From: Hybos culiciformis
Lineage: Eukaryota; Arthropoda; Insecta; Diptera; Hybotidae
DNA: 64,000 bases
Reading direction: 5' to 3'
Assembly (NCBI GenBank): GCA_964007475.1
Contig: OZ023274.1
Span: forward strand, 94,125,750 to 94,189,749
Within the stretch, counting starts at the first letter, position 1. Each line of letters opens with the position of its first letter. Below, one piece after another: positions 1 to 12,962 of this stretch. The position numbers were made by a program, and so were the translations under genes. A model generated the notes under the pieces. That model had not been told where the DNA came from, did no database searches, and saw only the letters and a program-made list of their open reading frames with translations.

Positions 1-3000
1 TCTGAAAAAGAAATTACCTCGAAATCATTTTCATACTTATTTTCTCATATCACAGTCACAACTCACAGTATCCAAAAATTTTAAGTTATAAAATAAATAA
101 ACACAGAGCCTATAAAATATTTATTTTTTGTCCATGAAATAGAAAAAATTTAATTAAATTTTTTTTCGTTACGAAAATATACATAATAAAGTAGTAGATC
201 TCTTACATTAATAACATTGGTCCCATTTTTTAATTTTTGTAATCTAAAACTTTATAAGAAATTATGTCAAAATTTGAAGAAACATTTCTTTTAAATATAT
301 TTCTAATAAATTGTTATTACATAAAAAATAAATTAAAATGCTTTGATAATAAATTTTTAAATTTTTAATATCTACATTTTTTCTTTTGGATGTTTTGAAA
401 CATTTTCCGTGACTTAAAAGACCCATAAGTTACCTGGTTATAGAAATGGTATTTATGTAACAATAAAAGCTTTAATAAATCTATTTTTTTGGTTATTAAA
501 AATCTATTTGGATCATGTTAAACAAGGAAAAACAAATTATGAGCATAAAAGAATTAAAATTGGAGGAAATTTTTCAAATAGATTTCATATTTACTAGTTT
601 TTTAAGACCACACAATTTCCATAATTCTTTACACATTTCGTACGATGCCACTTGAAAGTAATTAATAGAGTTGATATTAAATTTATTTCAAAATTACTAT
701 TAATAATAAAAATAAATTATGATTGAATTTAAGAGAACTAAAAATTTACAACTTAAAATTCTTCAAATAAATGATGCCTTTTTATTTCAGAACTTTATTT
801 CGTTGATTTTTGTACAAGATTAAGATAATAAAATATGAAATATTCCTAATTTTCCAATATAAGTTTTTCACTTGAAAAGACGTTCAATCAGTGTCAGTAA
901 GAACACCTAAAAAAACTCGAAAAAGTTAAAAAACCAAAAAGTGACTATACAATTTAAATTATTACAGGTACTATTTTATTCAGTTTTTTGTTGCCCTTTA
1001 TAATATTGTATCGCTAAATTACATTCGAAGTCCACAAATTATTAACTCTTTTGTAGATTTTTTTTTGAAATTATTGGGCAAATTATAAAATAATTCATCA
1101 AAAAATAATCAAATTGGAAACTGACAGCAAACATCAAGTTATAGAAAGTTTAACATGTCTTGGACTATTATTGATTTTCTATCCAATAAAAATTTAATTT
1201 AATTTTTGATAAAAATATTACCTGAATTGAACCAATATCATTTTTATTAAAAAAATAAAAAATTAAACAATAATAATTTAAAGAAAATCGTGCAAGGTGG
1301 ATTCTTCTTGCTTGTCATAAAATTTTATTCAATCGGATCATTTCATTGCAAAAAGTTCAATTCAAAATCAGTTTTCAATAAATTAATGACGTTTTATTAG
1401 GCAATTATTAATGAATTCAATAAATAAATTCCAATTAAAAATTATAAAAATTCGTGGTACTTACTTAAAAAAAAATTACGTAATAAAGATTTGTTATCTT
1501 TAATAAGGATAGAATAGAACACCTAAAATTATAATTACATATATACGTTACAAAAATAATGTACCTACTACCTATGTATTTTAATGAATTAATTTTTTGC
1601 TTTCAGAAAAAAATATTTTTCTGTAAAATAAATCATTAACCTACAAACTTAGGCCTCTGACGTGAAAGTGTAAGCACAACTTGCACTCTTGTATATGATT
1701 TAAGCCCGCAAAAAGGCTAAAACTGATGTTATTCTATATTTTACAAATCCATAATATTGATAACCGAGCACTGTGATTTTTTAAGGTGCCATAGAAAGGA
1801 TCAAAAATGTATCACCGAGGTCCATAAATATTATAATTTGATTGTCTTATGAAATCATAAATATCTTAAGAAAATCTATAATTAAGAATAAATAAGATTT
1901 ATTAAACAAATATTTGTGAAAATTAAATGATTTATGCTTGGGCCAAAACAGAAAATAAAACACGATATTTTTTTTTTCAAACAATCTAAATTTAATGTAT
2001 AATTTTCCGTACAACATCAAATATAGAATTTTTTAATGATAACATCGAAACTGATAATATTAACATCATACTTTCTGTAAAATCTGAAACAGGATACTTT
2101 GCTTAATAAAAACTGATTTTGGAATTATAGTTTGTTTATATAGAAAAATGCATTCATATTTTAAGCAAGCTTATATACATTTTTTAGTATATATAGTTAC
2201 GTTTTTACGGCCTTTTAAAAGAAATCGTACAACAAGATTACAATGTTCCTTTTAAACTTTGTACGATCAAATATATTATATTAAGTCACTAACAAATGTA
2301 TGCACTTTACTGTTTAAACATAGGTACATAAAATCATGTGGAAAAAAATTAAAATAATTCATGTAATCTCAGTATATTTAGTTGTCACCGAACCCACCGA
2401 AATAAATGTGTGGAAAAATCAAATAATCAATTATTATATTTAAGTAATTCTGTTTAAATTTATACTTAAAAATTTTAAGTTTGTCAATCAATTTAATCAT
2501 CATTAACCTTTAATTTAAATTTAATTCAAATGGTGTAAATAAGCTATTATTTATTCGAAAAATTATGAGAAATCTTGTAAAAAATTTAAATAATGAGCTA
2601 TAAATGAAATCTTTAAACACGATCTGTAAGCATTGCGCTTCATCTTCAAAAATAATAAAATAAATAAATTTTATTAATGAACCTATGAAAAATTTACTAT
2701 AAATATATTCATTGTGTATACCTTAAACTTAAACACAATGCACATCGTCAATGTTTATTATTGATTTATAAATGAATAGCCAATAAAAATAATTGGTTTT
2801 ACACACGATATTGTATTCTATATGACAGAAATGTTTTTCTTTAATGTACAAATTTGGTATTCACTTTAAAAATCAGAATATTGACCAAAAATTCTTATAC
2901 TTACATTACACTTGTATTATTAAAAAAAATTAAAGTAACTTGTTAATGTAGGTTGAATAACTTGATTATTTTATTAATTTTTATTAAGATATATATAAAC

Positions 3001-4787
3001 TTTATTGCCGTTCCAGTCGATATTCTTTCCATAGTAAATCATAAGTTTATTTTTGAAAATCTAAACTGACATAAAGTCTTATTAAAACTTAAATTTAGAG
3101 TGAGGCATTACTTAAAAATACATGGAATTTATTAGATTCTACTGTAATGGAACGAATAAATACCCAACAGAAAATTTATATATTCGCTTACAGCATTCGG
3201 ATACTAATATAATAATCTTATACACATAGTATATGTATATCAAATATATAAAATATAATCTAAGCTTTCAACTAAGCGTAAGTTTTGTTGACAAAAAATA
3301 TGTTTTAATAAATTTATATCCTTCAATCCGTGCAGAAGGCAGATGAATTACTATTAAATATGTTTTTGTTACAATTAATACTAACTTAAAAAATTATTAA
3401 GATATTATTGAATAATGAAACTATTGCTAAAACGTCCTTACATAAATACGAATTTGAGAAAATTTATAAGCAAGGAGAAGTTATAAAAAAAAGCAATTTA
3501 TTTAAATAGATTTTCTAGATTTAATTTTTCAAAGTTGATGATTAGCCATTTTAATTTTATACATCTACTTAAATACATAAATATTAAGAAATAGATACAT
3601 AGGTAACGATTGAATGTAACTAAAATCGGAAATTGATCAGTTTTTATGTTTAGAAAATTATTTTGATTATATTATAAAAGTCAAAACTAAACCAAATAAG
3701 GTAGTAATTTCCAAAAATAAGACTTATTGTCGACAAACAATTTAATCGATTGTTCTAAATGAGTATGAAGTACTTTGGCGTTCATCTAACCTATTGTAAT
3801 TAATAGGCCGATATAATAGATGAATGTCCTTCCCGATTTCCCTTCAATTGTAAATTTAAGTTATATGACCCACATCAAAAAAAATTTTCTTAATCGTTAT
3901 TTCCAATTTTTTTCAAAAAAAATTCTCAATTCTAAATTATTTAATCTGTGGACAAAAAAATCTTCAAATTTCAAATCCGGAGAAAAATAATAGTTTTTAA
4001 ATTGGGTATTTTCATAAGATTTTAGGTCCGAAATATTATTTTTTTAAGTTTTCATAAATAATTTAATTAAAACTTTAAAAAAAAAAAATTTAGCTTGGCC
4101 AAATTAATAAAAAAAAAATTTTTATTACAGATTTTTTCTTAAATATTTGCCCTTATTAATTTTCTATTTAAGGGTTTGTTTGTATACAGTTTTTTTTCGT
4201 AAACCTGACTAATTTATAGAATTCCAATTACCTACAAAATAAATAATTACGTTTGAAATAAAAATTAGTAAACTTCTTGCGTTTCGTCACTCAGTACTGA
4301 CAAGTACTAGTTAATATCCTAAATCAATGGGAAATAAAAAATTTAATATTTTTAAAAAAATAATATGTACAAATAATAAGCACACTCGAACAGAATAAAA
4401 AAAATATTACTCTTTCTCATTTATTTATTGAAATATTGTTAAACATTATACATAAATGTAATTCAAATTAAAACGTGTGTACCTAAATCTAATTCATGAA
4501 AGAGAATCAATATTATCCTTTATTAGAATCGTCTTTCCTGCCGTGGTTTCTAATTATCTTTCCCGACAATAATAATATTATGATCATTATAAATTAAATC
4601 ATTTCATTTTTAATTATATTCAATTTATTCTGTCAAGTTTTTAACTTTGAAAATCGAAAAATTTTACTTTAATTTAAATGTATGGTAAATTTTTAATCCT
4701 ATTTACATAATAATATATATTTTCGTAAATTTAATTTTCATTTTTGAATTGAGAAAATTCATTCCGTATTAATTTAACTTCATACAA
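1..4787. other. Intergenic, no gene recognised
   Basis: Very AT-rich sequence with homopolymer A and T runs. I found no reading frame with a recognisable protein, no splice-supported exon chain and no RNA gene. The only local structure noted is a short inverted pair, TTCATCTA and TAGATGAA, around 3780-3825. It may hold distal sequence of an unseen upstream gene. Confidence 0.6.
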
Positions 4788-5699
4788 TTATCTTATTGTT
4801 GTGAATTGTTGTAATTCTACAGTTGAAAATTTTCCAAAAAATTCTAATGGATAATTACGTCCTTCAACAGGTGAATGTATTCTAATTTGTCTCATGTGTG
4901 TATCACGACCATTCTGATGATTCGATATTACCGCAATTTGTATCATAAAAGTCCGTAAAGTTTTATCGCGACTATCTTTAACTGGAATCGGTACCCATCC
5001 TAAAATAAACAAAATTATAAATACAATTTAAGAATTTACACATGGAAAATATTTTATGCTCGAATACTAATATGGCAGAAAGTCAATAAAAATAAAAGAT
5101 TAATGTTTCCAAAGCAGTTTTTAAAATAATTAGGATATCAAAACAAAAGTATTTTGTTTTAAATTATAGTTATATAGATAAATTCACTAACCATTTGGCT
5201 CTGATAAATCTACCACTTCAATTTCTTGTAAATCATTGAAATGTGTTCCTGATCGAATTGAAATTCTGCTGGGTGTATAACTTTCGTCTAATTTATAATC
5301 GGTGTAAATATAAATTTGGCTAATTGTAGTTTTACGTTGAAATTGGATATTCACTAAATGTGGTAAGCTACCATCTGATTGCCAATAAGTGTCCATGCAG
5401 TTATCTCGAAGTCTTTCAACACCAAAACCTTAGAAAAAAAAGTTTTAATTTAGAAGATATGCCTACCTTCCGAACTAGCAGAGGGGAAGTATTTTATACA
5501 GTTAGCTTCATATTCAATCAATCATTTAATGAAGGACAGCGAAATTTTCAAGCATCCGTCAAGAAATAGAAATAAAAAAAGTTAAAAAAGAAAGCCAAAA
5601 CAAACCTGGTTTACATGACGATAAGCTCCAAACTGCTTGCGAACCAACTTCACGTACAGCACCACTCCGCTCTTGAATTATTGGATTAAATTTAGACAT
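4788..5699 (-). CDS. APC10: Anaphase-promoting complex subunit 10 (APC10/Doc1)
   Basis: Substrate-recruiting DOC-domain subunit of the APC/C ubiquitin ligase, which with a Cdc20/Cdh1 co-activator binds D-box degrons so that cyclins and securin are ubiquitylated. Three exons on the minus strand: 5699-5606, 5428-5192 and 4999-4788, all GT/AG, both introns phase 1, giving 180 aa, close to the usual length of about 185. Diagnostic stretches are GSQAVWSLSSCKPG in exon 1, TYWQSDGSLPHLVNIQF in exon 2, and RTFMIQIAVISNHQNGRDTH with a C-terminal Ile-Arg in exon 3. In known APC10 the terminal IR tail docks on the APC/C core, and it is intact here. The start MSKFNPIIQERSG fits the family N-terminus and has a good Kozak context (GAAAATG). 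A 5'UTR exon ending near 5977 may precede it. Divergent neighbour of the kinase gene. Confidence 0.95.
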
Positions 5700-6427
5700 T
5701 TTCGAAATGAATTCTACAAAAATAATTTATTAAAATATATTTAAAAATTTTTTAGATACTGATAAAGTTGTATTACTATTACTGCAAATACAACCCAAAT
5801 CAAATTATTTTCAACTTTACAAATTTTTGAAACTTGAAACACAAAAACAAAAGGAAAAGTGAAATAAACAAAAACAACAATAATCAACTTTAAAAATGTA
5901 AACAAAGTCCTGAGAATAAAAATAAACAAAAAAAATAAATAAAAAAAAAATAAGGAAGTAAATATGCGACACTCACGGTGGCATTTGAAATTATGAGTTT
6001 TTTCTCTTCAATCTACACTACCGACCTTTTTAGTTTTAATTTTCAAAAGTCTAACTATTTTTTTTACCCACGAAGTTCTTCTCTATTATCATAAATCGGA
6101 TATTTCTGAGTAAATTTTCGGATAAATGATGAAAATCTATTGAAAATTTCCTTTTTTTTTGTTTTTCTTAATAGCTAATAATTATTGAGATAATATTTTG
6201 TTGATAAGGTAGAATGAGTGCAATTAAAATTATTCATCCTGTGAGTTTATTTGGTGCAATGAAATGTAAGCTACAAGCTGATAAGAATTTGTTGTTGTTT
6301 TGTTTGTGAAATCTGAGTGAAGTGAAGTGGCAAGAAAAAAAAGAAAATTTTCTTTTTATTTAAGAAAATTAAAAAAATTTATAAATTAAAAATATAATTT
6401 ATTTTTCACTGAATTTTTTTAAATGAA
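5700..6427. promoter_or_regulatory. Shared divergent promoter/5'UTR region of APC10 and kinase gene
   Basis: Only about 730 bp separate the two translation starts, which point away from each other. On the minus strand a strong donor (GTGAGT at 5976-5971) and an acceptor (AG at 5715-5714) suggest a spliced APC10 leader. On the plus strand two donor-like sites follow short ATG frames: GTGAGT at 6241 and GTAAGC at 6266. These could be alternative 5' exons of the kinase gene. No clear TATA box is seen, as is usual for housekeeping genes. Confidence 0.5.
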
Positions 6428-8557
6428 ATGAATAGCTTAGGATGGGCGATTATTTTCAATTTAGGTTGCTGGTGCAGAAGGGAAAAATTAAATGTAAATG
6501 GTACAGATTATATTGTTTTAGAGAGAATTGCTGAAGGGTGAGTTAAAAAAAAATTTAGGTATAATATTTAATGTACTTCTTGGATGATTGGACTGAAAAG
6601 ATGTTCTAGAAATATATTAATATTGAAATTAGTTTTAATCCGGGTTCATGACGACATTATCGTTCGAAAGTATTCAAAAATATTTCGATTTTTTTTTCCA
6701 ACCAGGGGTTTCAGTATTATTGTGAAATTTGTAGGTAGATAAGTACTAGGCTTAGGACTTACCCATCATTGGTACTAACTACTTAAGTATCTACCTTCTA
6801 AGAAGTTAGATGAATGCAAATTTGGGGAAATGAGAAATGTGAATTGAAAGATGATCGTGAGAAATTGACGATGAAATTCTATAGTTAATATAAGTTGCTG
6901 CAAATTTCAAAATATCGAGGAGAAAAAGAAAAAACAAATTTTTCTATCAGCTCAACCAGTCAGCTATTAAAGCCATTAAATTTTTCTATACCTTCAGGTT
7001 ATTTAGTTACATTTTTTTATTCCAAGCCGATTTAGTATATTTTTCTTTGAATCCATTTTAAATATTATTTAAATACTTCATACTACTACTACATTAGGTA
7101 GGTATTCAGTTTGTTATATCCCAGAAATGCAAAAAATACTGACGAGTTGTGTATATAAAGACAAAAAAAAAAAATTTGATCTTTTAATGTAATATAAGTC
7201 ACCAACAATTTTGATCATATTTAATTTTTTCTTCTATTTTTAGGGGTTTCAGCCTAATCGATTTAGCGGAAAATAGAATTACTAAAAAACGATATGCTTT
7301 GAAAAGAATAACTTGTCATTCTATTGATGATCAAAATTTTGCTATGAAGGAAATCGAAATATGTCGAAAAATACATCATGAAAATGTTATTAAAGTTGTT
7401 GATTATGTATTAAAGGGATCCGCCGATATAGTAATAAATACCACTAGTAAATTATTAATTGTATTGCCTTATTATAAAAATGGTAGCTTATATGATCATT
7501 TGATATCGAGATCAAGGAGTAATGATTTCATGCCAGAAGCACAAGTTTTACAAGTTTTTTTAGGAATTTGTGAAGGCGTGAAAGCTTTACATGAATTGAA
7601 GCCAAATGCAATTGCCCATCGAGATTTAAAAACACATAATGTGTGCCTTTCAGATTCGTTTGAACCTATATTAGTTGATTTAGGTTCAGCTACAGAAGCC
7701 AGAATTCAAATTTGTGGGCAACAAGATGCACAAAATTTGCAAGATATAGCTGAAGAAAAGTGTTCTATTGTGTATAGAGCGCCGGAATTGTTCACCGTCC
7801 CAAGTTATGGATTTATTGATGAGAGGACTGATATTTGGGTAATTTTTATTTTGTTTAAGTATACCATAATTTTCGTTTCTCATTTCTTCCTTGTCGTACT
7901 AAATAAATCAACAAGTTTATAATTGTAGCTTGTAATGTCTATTAAATTATATGTACCAAATCAAGCTATTGAAAGTTAAACGATGAGAATCTTTATAATA
8001 AGTTTTCCATGGTCAAAGGCATGTTGTATTAACAATTACCATAAATAGTGTTTTTATATTTCTTACTCACAGTTTGCGGAAATAAAACTGACTAATATAA
8101 GTTTTACGTTTCACAGGGAAAAAAAATATTTTTATTAAACTGAATTAAAATAAAGATTTTTACTTTCACTTTCGCGAAAAATATTGAATATATATATTGT
8201 TTTACGAAATAAATATTATTAATTGAAGTTTTTTTTATAGAGCCTTGGATGTGTTTTGTATGCTATGTGTTTTTTTAAATGTCCGTTTGATCCTATCTAC
8301 GAAAAAGGAGATTCAGTAGCCCTTGCTGTTTTAAGTGGAAACATAAATTTTCCTTCTAATTCAATTTATTCACAAGTAAATTATTTTTTGTTGTTTAAAT
8401 TATCTGTTAAAAATATACATAAAAATCACTATATTTTCAGGATATGCATGATCTTATTTTATATATGCTACGGGTTAATCCAATGGAACGACCATTTATT
8501 TTTTCTGTTATTGAAAAAGCTAACGATTTAGTTGTGAAATTAGAAAGCCGAATATAG
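6428..8557 (+). CDS. Stk16: STK16-like serine/threonine kinase (NAK family)
   Basis: Membrane-associated serine/threonine kinase of the NAK group (STK16/MPSK1), known in animals from Golgi and secretory-pathway work. Exons 6428-6537, 7244-7838, 8241-8375 and 8441-8557 join in frame to 318 aa (human about 305). Visible: glycine loop EGGFS near residues 36-40, catalytic Lys57 in YALKRI, HRDLKTHN at 162-169, metal-binding DLG at 182-184 (DLG rather than DFG is normal for STK16), SIVYRAPELF, IDERTDIW and GDSVALAV. All catalytic residues are present. The N-terminus is the uncertain part: STK16 normally starts Met-Gly with a Cys pair for myristoylation and palmitoylation. Here GCWCRRE is preceded by 12 extra residues, while a plausible acceptor at 6462-6464 lies exactly before GT-TGC. 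An upstream first exon is therefore possible. AATAAA occurs at 8851. Confidence 0.93.
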
Positions 8558-10699
8558 GAAGAAAATTGTAAATTAAAAGCTGAAGACTTTAAGTGGACAA
8601 TTTATGTTAAATAATTTTATAAGAATTTTAAAATAGGCTTAAAGTAATTTTTACGTAGATTGATCTTCCTTTTATTAAAATTTATATAATTGTAAATTTG
8701 AGATTTTTAGAAATTAAGGTTAATGAATTTACTTGGAAATGTAAGTAAATTCTTCAGCTATTTTTATACATATAACTAACTTTTCGTACATAAAAAAAAT
8801 TGGGATATTAATACTAAAATAACAAGTAGTCTTCTTTCTTAAATTTCTTAAATAAAATTCTAAATAACAATTAAGTAGATACCATTATGTACATCGAAAA
8901 GTTCTAAATTAACAACTCTCATTGCAGCAGAGTACATAAATTAAATTCAAAATTCCCGAAAAACTTTTCCTTAAATGATAAAAAAATAAATAAATTATAT
9001 ATTTAGTGTATTAAAATAATTTTTTTTTAAAAAACATAAATTTTTCAGCCCTTTTCGAACAAATATATTAATATTAAGTTATTTTTTCTTAGTTTTTAAA
9101 ATAGAAAATCCAAATTTAATTCTTATTTAAAAGCAAAGATGCTCACATTTTATATTTTTTTGTTCATAATAATATCTTAATTAAGGAAAAGCCTTTGTAA
9201 TTTTAAATTTAGATGAGTAGAATATACTTAAGGTGGGTCATGCCGGGTTAATGCAAAACTGATAACTTTTTTTATCAGCTTTTTAATCGTTTACATTAAA
9301 ATAATAGATAAATAAGAATAATTTAATTTTCAATAACATGTAATAACATTCCAATTTATTTAAAAAATAATAGTTTGCTGTATTATTGTATCAAATATGA
9401 TATATATTTCAATAAAAATTAAAATATATAATATTTTGTTAGTAAAAATAAAACTTAAGCATAATCTTAATAATGGCTTATTTATTTGGCTTTTCCAATA
9501 TTTTTGTAAGCACTGGAAAACTATAATCCAAATAACGTGCCTTTGATTTTGATACATCATTTTATTTTAAGTTTTTAAATATTTTGTGCACAAGTTGTTA
9601 ATTTGAATTTAAATTTTAAGTATCTGCGAAGTTTTCCATAATGTTTGTGTAAACAAATATTGGCTATCATTGTATTAGCCGTTCAAAAATTATTTTTCTA
9701 AAGTACAAGAAGTTTTTCGTTCTGTATTTATATAATTAATAAATGAGGTGATTTAAATTTCATTCCAAATTTAGCCTAGCAAATTATTACTTTCATCAAA
9801 TTTGAATATAAATTTACTATTTTGCATTTAAGATAATATATTTGTTTTCTTAACATTTTCTTGAGTTTGAATAATTTAATAAGAAATGTAATCAAAAACC
9901 ACATCACTTTAAAATTTTGGTGTTGATAACATCTAAAATAAAACAAAAAGCTATAAATCTCAATTCCAATTCGAAATGGTCAATAAAAAGAATGCAGTAA
10001 CATTATGGTGGACTTATTAAAAATTAAAAATTATTTATTTATAACTTAACTTTAAGGTGCTAATTTTAGTATTGGATTAATAAAACTTTTTAATGATTAA
10101 TCTAGAAATGTTTTTTCCTATCTAGACTACAAAATTATTTCTTAGGAGACCACTCAGAAAAGCAACAAACAGTTCCACCATCATAAATGTTACATTATTA
10201 CAAATACAATCGGAAGTAAATTTTTCATCATTTGTTTAGTTCAACAGTTTTGCTTTTAATCTAAACCATGACGTTGTATACTTTTCATTTTAAATGAAGA
10301 ATAAGATTGAATTTAATAATAGGAATAATATGAAAAATATTTTAATTTTCAATATTTATGAGTTCTTAAAAAAATTATTATTAAAAAGTTGCAAACCTTT
10401 TACTAGTTCGTTACTATCTCGTAGACTATGGTTATTTTATTCCATGAAAACGTTTAAAGAAAAACATAATTGCGTTGTATACATTTTTTTATATACTTTT
10501 GCACTTTATATAATTAATACAAATTTTATTATACAAAAAATAATATACAAAATGAAAATAGATAATTATTGTTATTTGAATAAAATTATGTACGTACGTA
10601 TAATATTGAGCAAATTGAAAATTATTATTCTTTTACACTTACGACTAATTTCTCTTATGAACTAATAAAATGATGTGTATGTAAATCTTTTGCTAGTAA
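8558..10699. other. Intergenic: kinase 3' flank, no gene recognised
   Basis: Contains the kinase 3'UTR with candidate AATAAA signals from 8851 on. The rest is AT-rich. A 123-codon frame at 10294-10665 is composed almost wholly of Lys, Asn, Ile, Leu, Phe and Tyr and has no homology that I recognise, so it is not called. Confidence 0.55.
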
Positions 10700-12962
10700 T
10701 TATGGTAAAATAACTTTAATTGAATTCCTTTTTGTTGGCTTTGTTGTAATATTTGATTTTTGAAGTTTTTCAACTTGTTTTCCTATAAATTGCTGTTTTT
10801 TAGTTTCTTTTTTATAGCGCCTAAATTTATTGAAATCAAATTGATTAGGTGGTGCTGTTAGCAATTGGTTGGATCGCCCCTGTAGTTGTTGTGTCAAAAG
10901 TTGTTGATCACTTTGATCTTGTTGTTGTTGTTGTTGCTGTTGTTGGTGTTGTTGTTGCTGCTGTTGAAATCTTTGCTGTTGTATTTGATTATTATTCAAT
11001 GGATTCTGTGGAAATGGTACTGAACCTTGGAACTGCCTTTGTTGTGGCTGCTGATATTGTAAATTTGGTGCATATTGACCTGTTTGCTGTTGTAATATTT
11101 GTTGTTGTGTTTGTAATGCATTTGATGTAATTTGATTTTGTCTCTGTTGTTGTTGGAATTGTTGAGGCGTTTGGAATGGATTTAAGTTTTGATTAAAATT
11201 AGGATTAAGTGTATTTATATTTGAATTCAAATTTTGATTATAAATTTGATTTCTTTGGATATAATCAAGTGATTTCACTATTGCATTAGGTATTGGTGGA
11301 GGCGTCGGTATATGAGCTCCCTCAGCTCGAAAACCTAATAATAATAATATTTTGTTAACGTATAAAAAATTATTTATATTATATTAGTATTAAAACTTTT
11401 TTCCTTACCATTTTCGTCAGCGATGTAAGATACTTGAATTGGTGAACCATCCGGAGCAGTATAAGAATATGATCCTTGAATTACCTGTGCTTCCAAATCT
11501 TTAACGCCAAGATTCTTGACATATCCTTGAGCTTGAGCAGTAGTTCCATCACCAGTTGAATAACCGTAAGCAAAACTTCCATCATAGTTTATTTCGTTTT
11601 GATAAGCGGTTATTGGCACATAATTTTGAGAATTATAACGTGCATTGTATGTATTCTGAAAATGCTAAATCTATATAAATATTTCAAAATTTTCTTTTTT
11701 ACTCTCTTTGCTTTAACTTTCAGTTAATTGACAGAACTTAGTGCTTATAGTCAACAACATTTTAGGCTTAAATTAAAATTTGAACCTATTCTTTAATAAA
11801 TTAAATTATTATTTTCCAATCATCGTTTATAGACTGATTAATTAAGGGTTAGAAATTGAACAGGTTTGTGTCTTGAGTCTTTTGTTTTTCTTCACTTTAA
11901 AATAGTTTCTTTATGAGGATTTGAGTTTAAATTATTATATTTTATTTAAACCCTTTTTAAAAATATACAAATTTAATATTCTAATATATCGTATATTCTT
12001 TAAAATTGTTGATTCAAGTGCTTTGTCATTTTCAAATCATCAAATATAAATTTTACACTTTGCAAAGGAGAAAGAAAATCTTACGATAGGCTCTATTTAA
12101 ATTATGTATGAGTAATAAATTTAAAAATGAACTTCCAAACACATATTCAAAATTCTGTTTGTTTAATGTAAAATTTGTTTTGTAATTAAATTTTTATTAT
12201 AACGATCATATTATAGAATGTTATTGTTTAAATTTATTTTTCTATTATATTTATTATCATTGTAGTCATTGAATAATATTTTTTACTACAACTTTACAAA
12301 CTGCATTCATCTAAATACCATAAAAAAATTATTATCTTTTCAGTACTTAACATGAATGAATTGTTTATCATGAGAAAAATAATAAAGTAGTATTTTATTC
12401 ACGTTAAGATGTCAAATTTTATCAACTGCATTTAATGTTAATGAAGATGAGTTATTCAAAATCAGTAAACATTTTTTTAGTTAATTTCAGTTTTACAATA
12501 TTTTAATAAAAAAAAATGACATTATGTAGGTCGAATATTTTTTCCATTACTGTAGAAATCAGTTTTTTTTTGGATAATCTGCGACTTTTAGCCTTGTGCG
12601 GTATAAATGTGTTTAAAAAATATAGTAGTTTTAATTTTACAGAAAGTAAATTTTTAACTTAATCCAAAGTAACAGCCTTGTTTAATTTAACAAAAAAAAA
12701 AAAACAATTTTCTAAAATAATTTTATTCCAATTCATTAAATTATTTAATTTTTACATAAATTACCTGACCCGGAAGTAATGGTGAATATTGTGATAATGG
12801 CCCAATCCTTTGAAATGGTTGTGGTTGATTAAATGACTGTTGTTGCTGATTAAATGGTGTAACTCTACGATACACATTTTGATTGAATGGATTATTTTGT
12901 TGTTGTGCTATTTGCGCTTTACTTTTATGAGGGCTCGAAAATATTGCCAAAGTAAGGCACAG
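10700..12962 (-). CDS. RR-1 cuticular protein with Gln-rich C-terminus (first exon not found)
   Basis: Secreted structural cuticle protein with a Rebers-Riddiford (CPR) chitin-binding domain. Coding exons on the minus strand: 12962-12765, 11655-11409 and 11334-10700, with phase-0 and phase-1 introns, giving 359 aa plus a missing first exon. The first exon seen begins [10 protein letters not shown], the tail of a signal peptide directly after an acceptor AG. Cuticle genes usually carry only the first few codons in exon 1, so the true ATG lies further right. I could not fix it. The RR-1 core runs from [14 protein letters not shown] through [25 protein letters not shown] to [11 protein letters not shown]. 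After it comes a long tail of Gln/Asn with a pure poly-Gln run, encoded by CAA/CAG repeats around 10918-10975. A shorter Gln-rich linker precedes the domain. Confidence 0.85.

Noticed and set aside
6214..6309. Short frame starting MSAIKIIHP ending at a strong GTGAGT donor
   Set aside because: A neat ATG-to-donor exon, but its phase does not fit the kinase exons and no partner exon was found; possibly a leader uORF.
10294..10665. 123-codon plus-strand frame between the kinase and cuticular genes
   Set aside because: Composed of AT-rich codons (Lys, Asn, Ile, Phe, Leu, Tyr), with no signal peptide, domain, promoter or Kozak support; expected by chance at this base composition.
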